From positions 23,595-87,594 of the forward strand of contig CAYZJV010000004.1 of assembly GCA_964478945.1 (NCBI GenBank): a stretch of 64,000 nucleotides of DNA, in the 5' to 3' direction. A program made the translations under genes and the position numbers. Below, piece by piece: positions 9,266 to 19,600 of this stretch (position 1 is its first letter; every line of letters begins with the position of its first letter). Source of the DNA: CAYZJV01 sp964478945 (GTDB lineage: Bacteria; Spirochaetota; Spirochaetia; Sphaerochaetales; Sphaerochaetaceae). A model generated the notes under the pieces. That model ran no database searches. It was not told where the DNA came from and saw only the letters and a program-made list of their open reading frames with translations.

Positions 9266-10324
9266 ATGGCACACAGACGTTTTGTCTCCTTTATACGGTA
9301 CTTCCTTCTGCTGTTGGCAATTGGATCGGCTGCCTACGCGATCATCCATTTCTCCGATCGAGCAGGTACCGTATATGAGAGACCGGCGGCACCTGTGGTG
9401 ATCGCCAGACCACAGCGTACCGACTTGGCAATCGGAATCACTTCATGGGAATATGTGGAATCCGACCACACCGTCGCAATCGTACCGTTGGTGGGAGGCG
9501 TTGTGACCGAATATCCAATCGAGGTGGGAGTTCAGATCGATGAGGGTGATGTCATCGCGAACATCGATCCCGCACCCTACCGACAACAGATGCTTCAGGC
9601 ACAAGCCGCGAAAATCGTCGCCGAAACCACTTTCGCGCGCATCGAACGGTTGCATAGGTCGAAATCCGTTCCCGACCAAATCTATGAAGAGGCATTGGCA
9701 CAAAGGGATGCCACCTTGGCGCAATGGGAAGGTGCGAAACTACGATTGTCACAAACCGAGGTCACCTCACCCCTACGGGGAACCGTATTGCAGACACTCT
9801 CTTCGACAGGCAACATTGCATCTCCCGATCGCCCTGTCGCATTGGTGGCCGATCTTACCCGTTTGGTGGTGAAGGTTGACATCCCGGCCTCCCGGTATGG
9901 AATCATTTCCGCCAACAGAGCAAACCTGAACGCCAATGTGCTGCACTTGGACGGTCATGCCGTCATGGCAAAGGTGGATACGATCGCACCACATGTCGAT
10001 CCAATGTCGAACACATTCGAAATCACCTGTGAAATCGATGGTTCCGTTGACGATCTGGTTCCGGGGATGCTGGTCCAAGTGAGGATCGACCATACACTGT
10101 TGGAGGATGTGTATACACTTGGGCAAGCTGATCGTAGGGCTGACGGCTCATTCATGTTGTACGACGGAAATAAATCAATCGCGGTGGCAAAAGATATCGA
10201 ACCCATCGCTGAAAACGACGAATCCATCGCCATCGACCAATCCTATTCCGACACATGGTTCATCGTGGACGGCCACCAATCGATACTCGACGGACAGACG
10301 GTCGTCGTGGTCGGCGAACGGTAG
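9266..10324 (+). CDS. RND efflux periplasmic adaptor (membrane fusion protein), system 1
   Basis: Membrane-anchored periplasmic adaptor linking the inner-membrane pump to the outer-membrane channel. It has an N-terminal membrane segment (about residues 8-28, RYFLLLLAIGSAAYAIIHF), a lipoyl/barrel-sandwich half motif (VEVGVQIDEGDVIANIDPAP), a short helical hairpin, the second half motif (SPLRGTVLQTLSSTGNIASP) and a beta-barrel domain (IPASRYGIISANRANLNANV). The 352 residues are typical. The start is ATG 9266, preceded by AAGAAGGTGG; the open frame extends upstream to 9194 without signal. The pump gene starts 9 bp after its stop. Confidence 0.88.
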   Translation: MAHRRFVSFIRYFLLLLAIGSAAYAIIHFSDRAGTVYERPAAPVVIARPQRTDLAIGITSWEYVESDHTVAIVPLVGGVVTEYPIEVGVQIDEGDVIANIDPAPYRQQMLQAQAAKIVAETTFARIERLHRSKSVPDQIYEEALAQRDATLAQWEGAKLRLSQTEVTSPLRGTVLQTLSSTGNIASPDRPVALVADLTRLVVKVDIPASRYGIISANRANLNANVLHLDGHAVMAKVDTIAPHVDPMSNTFEITCEIDGSVDDLVPGMLVQVRIDHTLLEDVYTLGQADRRADGSFMLYDGNKSIAVAKDIEPIAENDESIAIDQSYSDTWFIVDGHQSILDGQTVVVVGER

Positions 10325-10333
10325 GAGCATACC

Positions 10334-13300
10334 ATGCGGATATCGCATTTCGCCGTGGCCCACCCAGTCGTAATCGGCATGCTCATGATCGTATTGGTGG
10401 CATTTGGCATCTACTCGTTCATAGGAATGAATATTGAGTTCATGGCCGACATCTCGCTTCCTACGGTGGAAGTGCTGGCGGTATACCCGGGAGCGGGAGC
10501 CGAAGATGTCGAACGGGATGTGACCGATGTGTTGGAGAAGGATTTTTCCACCCTTCCAAACTTCACCCATATCGATTCCACAAGCACAAATTCCTTCAGC
10601 TGGATCACCATCACCTTCCGCGATGGCATCGACCCCTATGAAATGCTGGATGATATACGCAATCGCATACGGCAACTGGAAAGTGATCTACCCGACAATC
10701 TCGAGGGAGAACCGGTGGCGATTGTAGGGAGCGCCACCATGCTTCCGGTATTCATGTTCAGTCTTTCGTCCGGTCGGGATTCGGTCATATTGTCGTCCTA
10801 TGTGGAGGAGACCCTGGTTCCCAGGATAACCCGCATACCTGGTGTCGCGGAGGTCGAACTGGAAGGAATCGACACACTGCAGGCCCATGTGGAATTACGG
10901 ACGAAAGATCTCCTTCAAACGGGAATTCCCGCCATACAGGTGCACCAGGCGATTCAGTATGCGAACATGAGGATGCCGGTGGGTTCCATGGAGTACCACG
11001 GAAACACCGCCTCGCTCAGATATGACGGGAGCATTTCCTCCTTGGAGGAATTGGGGGAGATTCCCATCGGTGCCACCGATGGAAAAAAGATCGTCAGACT
11101 TTCACAAGTCGCCGACATCACCTTCGACACCGCAGAAAAATCGGTATATGCCGATGCGAACGGAGATCCCAAGGTGGTGGTGACCGTCACCAAACGAACC
11201 GATGGGAATACGTTGGAAATCGTCGATGGGATTCGAAACGTATTGGAACAGGTAACAGCCGAAACAGGAAGCGCCATCACCTATGAGATTCTCAGTGACG
11301 ACAGCCGCAATGTGAAAGCCTCGTTGTTCACAGTGGTGAGATCGGGTATGGTGGGCATGTTGATGGCGATCATCGTCATTCTCCTCTTCTTGGGTGATAC
11401 CAGGGCGACAGTGACCATCGCACTCTCCATACCACTCAGCATCCTGTTCACCTTCATCGGAATGCGTATTGCTGGGGTGACTGTCAATCTGATGAGTCTT
11501 TCGGGTATGGTGGTGGCCCTCGGCTTGGTGGTCGACGGTTCGATCGTCATGTTGGAACAAGTGTCGCATGCATATACCCAAAAGGGTCTCTCACCGAAGG
11601 AGGCCATCGGAAGAGGAGCCGATGAAGTGGGCTCTCCCATACTCGCTTCGACCACCACCACGGTCGCGGTATTCATTCCCCTATCGATGTTGTCGGGCAT
11701 TGTGGGATCGATCCTCAGGGATGTCGCGGTGACACTGATCCTCTCCCTCACCGCTTCACTGTTCGTTGCATTGGTGGTCGTTCCTTACCTACTCACATTG
11801 GTATTGCGAAGCCAACGGCATGTGCGGCGTGCACCACGATTCGGCACCTACATCGAAACACTTGAGAGGGGGTATCGCAGGGCCTTGAAATGGAGCCTCG
11901 GAGCAAGTCCGTTCGTACTGCTCGCAGCCATACTACTACTGGCTCTTGTGGCATTCGCCGCCGGTTCTTTGGGAATCACGTTCATACCATCGACCGACAA
12001 CGGGGATTTCAACATCGATTTGGAATTCCCCCAAGGATATTCGGTCGAACGAACGAGACAAAAGGCCCTCGAAGCACAACAACTGGTCACCGAGAATATT
12101 GGGGAGATCGAATCAATAGTCCTGTTCAGTGGACAAGGATCCGGTTACGGATTCACCTCTCCACATAGGGCGAATATGAAGGTGGTGCTGGTTCCCGTCG
12201 ATCAAAGGGAACGAACAATACATGAAATAATCATCGAAGTACAGAAACTCCTGGCATCTTCGGTGGTGGATGCCAAAGTGAGGACCACCAACGGGGGTTT
12301 CGATGCCCTGGTAGGCTTCATCTCCGGTGGTGGAGGATATGGATTGAAGCTGGTGGGCGAGGATGTGCTGCTTTTGTACGAGACCGCGGAAAAGATACGA
12401 AGCGAGCTGGCCAAGGATCCCGATGTCCTTTCCACCTTGATCGACACCTCCTATGACGCGAACACATTGGTGATGGACATGTCGCACCGGCTCATGTCGA
12501 ATCTCGGCGTGTCGAGCGCGGAAGCAGGGCTGACCGCCAGACTGTTGTTCAACGGAATCGACGTCGGAACTTTGGTCGATGATTCGGGAATACGACATAC
12601 CATACATATGGATTCGGATCTCAAGAACCTACCGTTGACGAGTGATACGCTGCTGTCGGCCACCGTCCCTTCATCCGGCGGCACTGCGATTTCATTCGCA
12701 TCGATCGCCCAGCTGGAAACCAGACGGGAGATTTCCCGCATCACACACACGGACAGGGCGAAGACCGTCACCGTTTCGGCGGATCTGGTCAGCGAGGACA
12801 CTTCGGGAATCGGTCGAAGAATGGCCGCATATCTTGAGTCGAACCCCTTGCCGCCGGGAGTGGAGTCGGCTTCCGGCGGTCTCATCGAACTATTGGTCGA
12901 TTCGATCGAACCGATGGCCACTGCATTGTCCATCGCGATTTTCCTTGTGTATACGGTAATGGTAGTCCAGTTCGAACGCTTCCGACAACCTCTGGTCATC
13001 ATGGCCTCGATTCCATTTTGCCTCATAGGAGTGGTCTTCGGACTCGCCTCGTTCGGTTCCACACTATCGCTCATCAGCTTCACTGCGATCATCGCCCTGG
13101 GAGGAATCGTGGTGAACAATGGAATCATCCTTATCGATGCGATCAATTCGCTTAGACAGGATGGTACGAATGGTGACGATCCGCTTGCGATCCTTCACGA
13201 TGCGGTGATCGAAGGTGGCTCAAGCAGGCTGCGACCAATCTTGATGACCACACTCACCACTTTGCTGGGAGTGGTTCCAATGGCGTTCGCCACAGGAGAG

Positions 13301-13450
13301 GGTGCCGCAATCTATGCCCCGCTGGGACAAGCGATCGCAGGAGGACTCTTCAGTTCCACCCTTATCACGCTATTCTTCATCCCGATCCTCTATCATGTCA
13401 CCGAACGTCACGTGATCCTGAGGTCCAAAAGAGGGAGGTGGGATACATGA
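10334..13450 (+). CDS. RND-family efflux pump, inner-membrane subunit, system 1
   Basis: Proton-driven exporter of the AcrB/HAE superfamily with 1038 residues. It shows the classical duplicated plan: one N-terminal membrane helix (HPVVIGMLMIVLVAFGIYSF), a large periplasmic loop, a helix bundle around residues 335-490, a second periplasmic loop and a C-terminal bundle ending RPILMTTLTTLLGVVPMAFA. In the proton-relay helix the sequence is GLVVDGSIVMLE: the first of the two aspartates of AcrB is present and the second is Gly. The partner helix reads GGIVVNNGIILID rather than the AcrB lysine type. Substrate cannot be predicted. It overlaps the channel gene by ATGA. Confidence 0.93.
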   Translation: MRISHFAVAHPVVIGMLMIVLVAFGIYSFIGMNIEFMADISLPTVEVLAVYPGAGAEDVERDVTDVLEKDFSTLPNFTHIDSTSTNSFSWITITFRDGIDPYEMLDDIRNRIRQLESDLPDNLEGEPVAIVGSATMLPVFMFSLSSGRDSVILSSYVEETLVPRITRIPGVAEVELEGIDTLQAHVELRTKDLLQTGIPAIQVHQAIQYANMRMPVGSMEYHGNTASLRYDGSISSLEELGEIPIGATDGKKIVRLSQVADITFDTAEKSVYADANGDPKVVVTVTKRTDGNTLEIVDGIRNVLEQVTAETGSAITYEILSDDSRNVKASLFTVVRSGMVGMLMAIIVILLFLGDTRATVTIALSIPLSILFTFIGMRIAGVTVNLMSLSGMVVALGLVVDGSIVMLEQVSHAYTQKGLSPKEAIGRGADEVGSPILASTTTTVAVFIPLSMLSGIVGSILRDVAVTLILSLTASLFVALVVVPYLLTLVLRSQRHVRRAPRFGTYIETLERGYRRALKWSLGASPFVLLAAILLLALVAFAAGSLGITFIPSTDNGDFNIDLEFPQGYSVERTRQKALEAQQLVTENIGEIESIVLFSGQGSGYGFTSPHRANMKVVLVPVDQRERTIHEIIIEVQKLLASSVVDAKVRTTNGGFDALVGFISGGGGYGLKLVGEDVLLLYETAEKIRSELAKDPDVLSTLIDTSYDANTLVMDMSHRLMSNLGVSSAEAGLTARLLFNGIDVGTLVDDSGIRHTIHMDSDLKNLPLTSDTLLSATVPSSGGTAISFASIAQLETRREISRITHTDRAKTVTVSADLVSEDTSGIGRRMAAYLESNPLPPGVESASGGLIELLVDSIEPMATALSIAIFLVYTVMVVQFERFRQPLVIMASIPFCLIGVVFGLASFGSTLSLISFTAIIALGGIVVNNGIILIDAINSLRQDGTNGDDPLAILHDAVIEGGSSRLRPILMTTLTTLLGVVPMAFATGEGAAIYAPLGQAIAGGLFSSTLITLFFIPILYHVTERHVILRSKRGRWDT

Positions 13451-14799
13451 AGACAAGTATACTGCTGGTATTGGCCATACTGCTTCTTCCGTTTCCACTC
13501 GGGGCAGACCTTCCGGAACACACCGATATACTTCTATTGGAAGAGAGCCTGGTGCGTCATCGTCTCGACGTCGCCGATGCAAAGGCGCGGAGATGGCCTC
13601 GAATCGACCTCGATTTCAACGCCACATGGATGAGCAATCCTCCGATCGGACCAATCGAAATCACCGATTATGATCTTGCTTTGATGAGTCCGCTCATCAC
13701 AAGTACTCCTTCGGCGATTCCTCCCAGCGGTGTGACATTTCCACTCTATGCGGGAATGGGTAATACGGCATACGACTTCAAGATCACCCTATCCCAACCC
13801 ATATTCACTTGGGGCAAGATCAATGCCTCGGTGGATCTTGCCGAGGCGATGTTGGAGGCCAAGGGTTTTGAACTGCAGCAGAAGAGACGTGAAATTGCCA
13901 CGGAGATCACACTCAGGAGCAATACGGTGGTACGCCTGAAGGAGATGGCGAAACTCTTGGAGGAGCAACTCGATCTGGGCAACGATTTGGTGGCCATAGT
14001 CCAATCTTCCTTCGAAGAAGGATTGGTATTGGAGCTGGAGGTGGCGAAGACGGCCTTGGAATTGCACGAAATTGAGCAGGCAATGCTCGAAACGAACTAT
14101 AATATCGAGACGCAACTTGTGGAACTCGAGGATTTGCATGGAGTTCCCATCCCTTTGGAAACACTGGAGGCCCCATTTGCGGAAGAAAAGATGAAGCAAT
14201 TGGTGGACACTCCATTGGAAGTGTTGCTGGAGCAGGCGATCGCATCGGATACACCTGCCATTGCAGCGATGATGCGTCTGCAGCAAGCAGCCGATGCCTC
14301 GGAACGAATCGCCAAGGGATCCTTCTATGGAAAGCCCGATCTGGCACTGGTGGTCTCGGCCGGCTACAGTTCATCGCAATTCCCCTTTGTCGAAAAGACC
14401 GACTTCACTCTGGATGATTTCGCCTTCACCGTTTCAGTGGGGATCAAAAGTACCCTATGGGATGGAGGAACGCTACTCAATTCCATCAAGAGGGCCGCCT
14501 CCCGCACCAGTGAAGCACAACTGGAGACGGTTGCCGTGCGCAACGACATTGGAAAACGACTCAAGGAAGCGCACTTGTCTCTTCGCACCACTTTGCGAAA
14601 GCTCGCTCTGCAACGGGAGAAAAGTGCCACATTGCAGCAAAAAGCGAATCTTCAAAAAGAGATGGTATCCCAAGGATATGTGTCGGAACAGACATCGATC
14701 ACCGCGCAAATGGAATTCATCGCCTCGAAAATCGAAGAGAAACGCTTGGAGATCGACGCCGAAAGATCATATCTAGGCATCATGCACATGATCGAATAG
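13447..14799 (+). CDS. TolC-family outer-membrane channel, system 1
   Basis: Outer-membrane efflux protein of 450 residues. A signal peptide (MKTSILLVLAILLLPFPLGA) is followed by long helical stretches with heptad-like patterns (EEQLDLGNDLVAIVQSSFEE) and beta segments (FDFNATWMSN-like and KPDLALVVSAGYSSSQFPF), repeated twice as in TolC. The start ATG 13447 overlaps the pump stop (ATGA), so the three genes form one translationally coupled operon. The gene converges on the alcohol dehydrogenase gene with only 8 bp between them. Confidence 0.87.
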   Translation: MKTSILLVLAILLLPFPLGADLPEHTDILLLEESLVRHRLDVADAKARRWPRIDLDFNATWMSNPPIGPIEITDYDLALMSPLITSTPSAIPPSGVTFPLYAGMGNTAYDFKITLSQPIFTWGKINASVDLAEAMLEAKGFELQQKRREIATEITLRSNTVVRLKEMAKLLEEQLDLGNDLVAIVQSSFEEGLVLELEVAKTALELHEIEQAMLETNYNIETQLVELEDLHGVPIPLETLEAPFAEEKMKQLVDTPLEVLLEQAIASDTPAIAAMMRLQQAADASERIAKGSFYGKPDLALVVSAGYSSSQFPFVEKTDFTLDDFAFTVSVGIKSTLWDGGTLLNSIKRAASRTSEAQLETVAVRNDIGKRLKEAHLSLRTTLRKLALQREKSATLQQKANLQKEMVSQGYVSEQTSITAQMEFIASKIEEKRLEIDAERSYLGIMHMIE

Positions 14800-14807
14800 A
14801 GGAGCTC

Positions 14808-15842
14808 TCACATCTCGATCGCGATCTTTATCACCTTCATCTCCTTTGAACCGTAATCGTATAGTGCTTGTGCAAGTTTTTCGAAGGGATAGGTGTGGGT
14901 AAGGAGACGATGGGGAGGAATCGTACCGTCCCGCAGCAGTTCGAGAGCCTGTGGGAAGCCCCAGTTGGGAATCGCATGACTGGCAATCAGTCGCTTCTTC
15001 TTGAAATGGAAATCGTTCGCTCCAAAGCTGATCGTATCGTCAAGATAACTTATCCCATCGTAGACGATCCATCCCCTGAATCCGGCGAGATCGATTCCAT
15101 CGGTGATGGTGTGTGGTGGGGAAGTGATGATGACCCGGTCGAACAGGGATGGGTATTGTTGTTCCAAAGAGATCTTCCACTCCGGATCGGCGGTATCCAC
15201 CACATCGGTGGCACCAAGGGAGAGTGCGATTTCCCTCCTGTGTTGGCCACGAATACTATCCAGGTCATGACCGGCCACCACGATATGCCGCGCACCCTGT
15301 CGTTTCACAATGGGGATGCATCCCAAGCCTATGGTCCCCGGACCCATGATCAACACATCATCGAGCAGTCTTACCGAGGCCTCCCTGCAAAGATCGAGTG
15401 AAACGGTGATGGGTTCGGCCAAGGTGGCTTCTGCGAACCCAAGACCTTTGAATGGGATGACCATCCTGGAGGGAACCATGAGATACCCACCCATTCCCGC
15501 CTGGTCCTCCATATAGGTTCGGATGGCTTCACACGCATCATGGCGTTGGTTGAGACAGGCTTCACAGACTCCACACGGAACATGGTTCTGGACCACAACC
15601 GGGTCCCCGACCTTTACATTCCGCACTTCGTCTCCTGTGTACTCCACCATCCCCGCCACTTCATGGCCGAGAGGAGTGCTCTTTCCATCGGGAAATTCCT
15701 TGAAGTAATGGATATCGGTTCCGCAGATGCCACAGGCCTTGACCTTCACCAGCACATCCTGCGAACCGATCTCCGGAAGACTCTGATTCTTGTAGGTGAT
15801 GTGGTGGAGCCCTGTGACCCAAGCCGAAGTGAAATTTTCCAT
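14808..15842 (-). CDS. Zinc-dependent medium-chain alcohol/polyol dehydrogenase
   Basis: NAD(P)-dependent dehydrogenase of the MDR superfamily (344 residues). The catalytic zinc site is visible as CGICGTDIHYF and GHEVAG. The structural zinc loop has four cysteines in CGVCEACLNQRHDAC. The Rossmann motif is MGPGTIGLGCIPI, a variant of GxGxxG. The closest functional groups are sorbitol/threonine dehydrogenases, but the substrate is not fixed by these motifs. Transcribed alone on the minus strand and divergent from the hydrogenase operon. Confidence 0.88.
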   Translation of the reverse strand: MENFTSAWVTGLHHITYKNQSLPEIGSQDVLVKVKACGICGTDIHYFKEFPDGKSTPLGHEVAGMVEYTGDEVRNVKVGDPVVVQNHVPCGVCEACLNQRHDACEAIRTYMEDQAGMGGYLMVPSRMVIPFKGLGFAEATLAEPITVSLDLCREASVRLLDDVLIMGPGTIGLGCIPIVKRQGARHIVVAGHDLDSIRGQHRREIALSLGATDVVDTADPEWKISLEQQYPSLFDRVIITSPPHTITDGIDLAGFRGWIVYDGISYLDDTISFGANDFHFKKKRLIASHAIPNWGFPQALELLRDGTIPPHRLLTHTYPFEKLAQALYDYGSKEMKVIKIAIEM

Positions 15843-16002
15843 GACAATCCTCCCCTATTGCGGTCTTTTGTCATTCTACACCAATCGAGCGTGTTGTCAC
15901 ATGGGAATCGCACCTTTAGAAATAAATGGACTCTTTGCGAAATATCGTTGTGGCACACGCCACAGGATCAAATTAATATACTAATATATAACAAAAACCA
16001 TT

Positions 16003-16034
16003 TGTAATATGGTATATCACATGATAACATGTTA
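16003..16034. promoter_or_regulatory. Candidate operators upstream of the hydrogenase operon
   Basis: Two dyads lie 65-96 bp before the first hydrogenase codon, in an AT-rich patch. One is an imperfect inverted repeat at 16003-16021 (TGTAATAT / ATATCACA, 7 of 8 pairs). The other is a perfect 10-bp palindrome, TAACATGTTA, at 16025-16034. Redox regulators such as Rex often bind in this position before hydrogenase genes, but the spacing does not match the Rex consensus, so the regulator is unknown. Confidence 0.35.
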
Positions 16035-16098
16035 CAGATAGTACATTAAACGTGGAGCAGCAAATGATTTGACAGGCGATTTGAATAAGGAGGGTATG

Positions 16099-16656
16099 AT
16101 GCAAACAACTGTTTCGGAAACCCGGGTTCCCATTGAAGGTGGACACGAAATACGGATGGAGGATGTCCTGCCGGTGGTGGACGACATCATCGGGAGGTAT
16201 CGGGGTACCAAGGGGGCGCTCATACCTGTATTGCAATCGGCCCAAAACTTCTTGGGGTATCTTCCCAAGGAATTGCTCGTCCATATAAGTGAAAAACTTG
16301 ATATCCCCTATAGTGAAATTGCCGGTGTGGTCACATTCTACTCATTCTTCACCACCACCGCACGTGGAAAACATACGGTCCGTGTCTGCCTTGGTACGGC
16401 CTGCTATGTCCGTGGAGGCAAGGAGGTACTCGATGCCATCAGCAAAGAGTTGAAGATCGATGTGGGCCAAACCACCGAAGACCGCCTCTTCTCGTTGGAG
16501 ATCGGGCGTTGTTTCGGTGCCTGTGGATTGGCTCCGGTGGTAATGATCGACGATACGGTACACCAACGGGTGAAGCCGAGTCGCATCAAGGAGTTGCTCG
16601 CACCATATCGGGAGGACAACAACGAGACCGGGGAGGATGAAGATGAAAACGAATGA
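16099..16656 (+). CDS. hydC: Hydrogenase/NADH-dehydrogenase NuoE-like [2Fe-2S] subunit (HydC/HndA type)
   Basis: Thioredoxin-like [2Fe-2S] ferredoxin subunit of a soluble multisubunit hydrogenase, 185 residues. The N-terminal helical domain (IGRYRGTKGALIPVLQSAQ) is followed by the ferredoxin fold with cluster ligands in VCLGTACYVRGG (C-x4-C) and RCFGACGLAP (C-x3-C). ATG 16099 sits 5 bp after AGGAGG; the ATG at 16096 is too close to it. It overlaps the next gene by 14 bp, as expected for subunits made in fixed ratio. It passes electrons between the flavin subunit and HydA. Confidence 0.92.
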   Translation: MQTTVSETRVPIEGGHEIRMEDVLPVVDDIIGRYRGTKGALIPVLQSAQNFLGYLPKELLVHISEKLDIPYSEIAGVVTFYSFFTTTARGKHTVRVCLGTACYVRGGKEVLDAISKELKIDVGQTTEDRLFSLEIGRCFGACGLAPVVMIDDTVHQRVKPSRIKELLAPYREDNNETGEDEDENE

Positions 16657-19600
16657 TGGTGTGCGCACATTTCTTGAACAATCGGACAAGATGATGGCCA
16701 ATGCGAAGAAGCAGGCTAAAGAAAGGACTGTACTCGTCTGTACCGGAGGGGGGTGCATCGCCAGCGGCTCATTGGACATTCTGAACACCTTTGAAGAGGC
16801 CATTGCACGTGAGGGACTGAAGATCAAGGTGGTGGGAACAGGTTGCCTGGGGCCATGTTCAAAGGGTCCTGTGGTGAGGATCATGCCGGAGCACACCATC
16901 TACCAGAACCTCTGCTCGGATGATGTGGAGGAGATCGTATCCCAACATCTGGGTCAAGGGAAGGTTGTCACACGCCTGCTGTTCACCGACGACCACCATG
17001 GGGAAGTGGTCGAAAAACCGGAGGATTCGACGTTCTTCAGTCCACAAAGGAAGATCGTTCTCCGCAACTGTGGGACCGTGGATCCATTGGAGATCGAAAG
17101 TTACATCGGACACGGCGGCTACCGTGGTATCGCAAAGGTGCTTGGAGAAAACGATCGCAAGGGTGTTATCGAAAGCATCAAGGAATCGGGTTTGAAAGGT
17201 CGTGGAGGAGCCGGTTTTCCGACCTGGCTCAAGTGGCAGTTCACCCATGATGCGTCGGGAGACGAGAAGTATGTGCTGTGCAATGCGGATGAGGGCGACC
17301 CGGGAGCATTCATGGACCGTTCCGTGCTGGAAGGTGATCCGCACAGCATCATAGAGGGGATGGCTATCGCCGCATTCGCCGTGGGAGCGACCCAAGGATA
17401 TGTCTATGTAAGGGCCGAATACCCTTTGGCGGTGGCAAGATTGCATCGGGCCATCGAACAGGCCCGTGAAAAAAGTTTGCTCGGTAAGGATATCCTCGGA
17501 TCGGGGTTCGATTTCGATTTGGACATCAGGATGGGTTCGGGCGCATTCGTGTGCGGGGAAGAAACGGCCCTCATCAATTCCATCGAAGGAAAACGGGGGG
17601 AACCGCGACCGAGACCCCCTTTCCCGGCCCAAAAAGGTCTATGGAATGCCCCCACCCTGTTGAACAATGTCGAAACCTACGCCAATGTTCCCGCCATCAT
17701 GGAAAGGGGAGCCGATTGGTACAACTCCGTTGGAACCGACGCGAGCAAGGGAACCAAGGTATTCGCTTTGGCTGGAGCGGTGAACACCACGGGCTTGGTG
17801 GAGATTCCCATCGGTACGCCTCTGGGTGATCTGGTCTTCTCGATAGGAGGAGGGATCAAGAAGGGACGTACTTTCAAGGCTGCCCAGATCGGAGGTCCTT
17901 CCGGTGGTTGCATTCCGAAGGAGCATCTTTCCGTTCCACTCGACTACGAACCATTGAAGGAGTTGGGGGCCATCATCGGATCGGGAGGATTGATCGTACT
18001 CGACGATACCTCCTGTATGGTCGACGTGGCCCGGTATTTCCTTGAATTCGTCCAGGAGGAATCGTGTGGAAAATGCGTACCCTGTAGGGTGGGTACGAAA
18101 CGGATGCTCGAGATACTCGAACGAATCTGCGATGGAGAGGGAGAAGAGGAAGATATCGACAAATTGGTGGAACTGGGGACTTGGATCAAGCAGACGGCAC
18201 TCTGCGGACTTGGCCAAACCGCTCCCAATCCCGTCTTGTCTACCATCAGGCACTTCCGTTCCGAGTACGAGGCCCATATAAGGGATCACCACTGTGAAGC
18301 CGGCGTTTGCCCCGGTCTGGTTCGGGCACCGTGCCAAAGTGCATGTCCCGCCCATGTGGATGTGCCGGGCTTCGTTTCACTGGTGGGGGAAGGACGATAC
18401 GCGGAGGCCTTGCTGCTCCATAGGGAACGCAATCCACTCGCGGCGATCTGCTCACGGGTCTGTTTCCACACTTGCGAAGACAAGTGCAGGCGTTCGACAT
18501 TGGACGATCCTGTGGCGATCAGGAGTGTGAAACGGTTCATGGTGGATCAGGAAGTCACGATCCAGATACCGGAGGTCAGACCGAACGATGCCAACTTGAA
18601 GAGGAAGGTCACGATCATAGGTGCGGGTCCCGCTGGACTCTCCTGTGCATATTTCCTTGCCAGGATCGGTTACAGGCCAACGATACTCGAGTCGTCCGTA
18701 CGTCCTGGAGGCATGTTGGTCCAGACCATACCCGCCTACCGGTTGCCGAGGGAAACGATGGCACGTGAGATCAGGATGATAGAGCGCATGGGGGTTGAGA
18801 TCGTCACCGAACGCACCATGGGCAAGGATTTCACGCTCGAGAGTCTGCTCGAAGACGGCAATGAAGCGATATTCCTCGCCGTCGGAGCACCCGATTCTCT
18901 TTCGATGGGACTTCCAGGTGAAGATGCCGATGGTGTGGTGCAGGCCGTTCCTTTCCTGCAACGCTACAATATCAGAGGATCGGTCGACGTAGGCAACCAT
19001 GTGGTGGTCATAGGTGGTGGAAACGCCGCGATTGATGCTGCGAGAACCGCATTGCGTCTTGGCGCCCAATCGGTGAAGATAGTCTATAGGAGAAGTCAGG
19101 ACGAGATGCCCGCCTATGAGGAGGAGGTCGCCGAAGCGGTACAGGAAGGTGTGGTGATCAGTTGCCTCACCCAACCGGTGGAAATCATCAAAAACAAGCA
19201 GGGAAAGGTGAAGGCGGTATCCTGTTTGAGAATGGGCTTGGGATCATTCGACGCTTCGGGAAGAAGAAGACCCATGGCGCAGAGCCAGGATCCTGTCACG
19301 ATCAAAGCCGATCAAGTGATCATGGCGATCGGACAACGGCTCGACATCTCGTCCCTCACCGGTTCAAAGAAGATTATGTTGAACGACAGGAACTTCATTT
19401 CAGTGGACCCGACCAATGGAGCGACCACCCTACCGGGTGTGTTCGCAGGAGGAGATTGCGTCGATGGACCATCTTCGGTGGTTGAGGCGATTGCATCGGG
19501 AGAGAGGGCTGCCGTGGGAATCGACGAATACCTCACTGGAGAGAACCATGCCTTCTGGAGGTATGAGAAGATTATTGAAACCTCCTATGATCCTGAATCC

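Noticed and set aside
16003..16021. Rex or CRP binding site before the hydrogenase operon
   Set aside because: The half-sites are similar but the spacing (TGTAA-N9-TCACA) fits neither consensus; kept only as an unassigned dyad.
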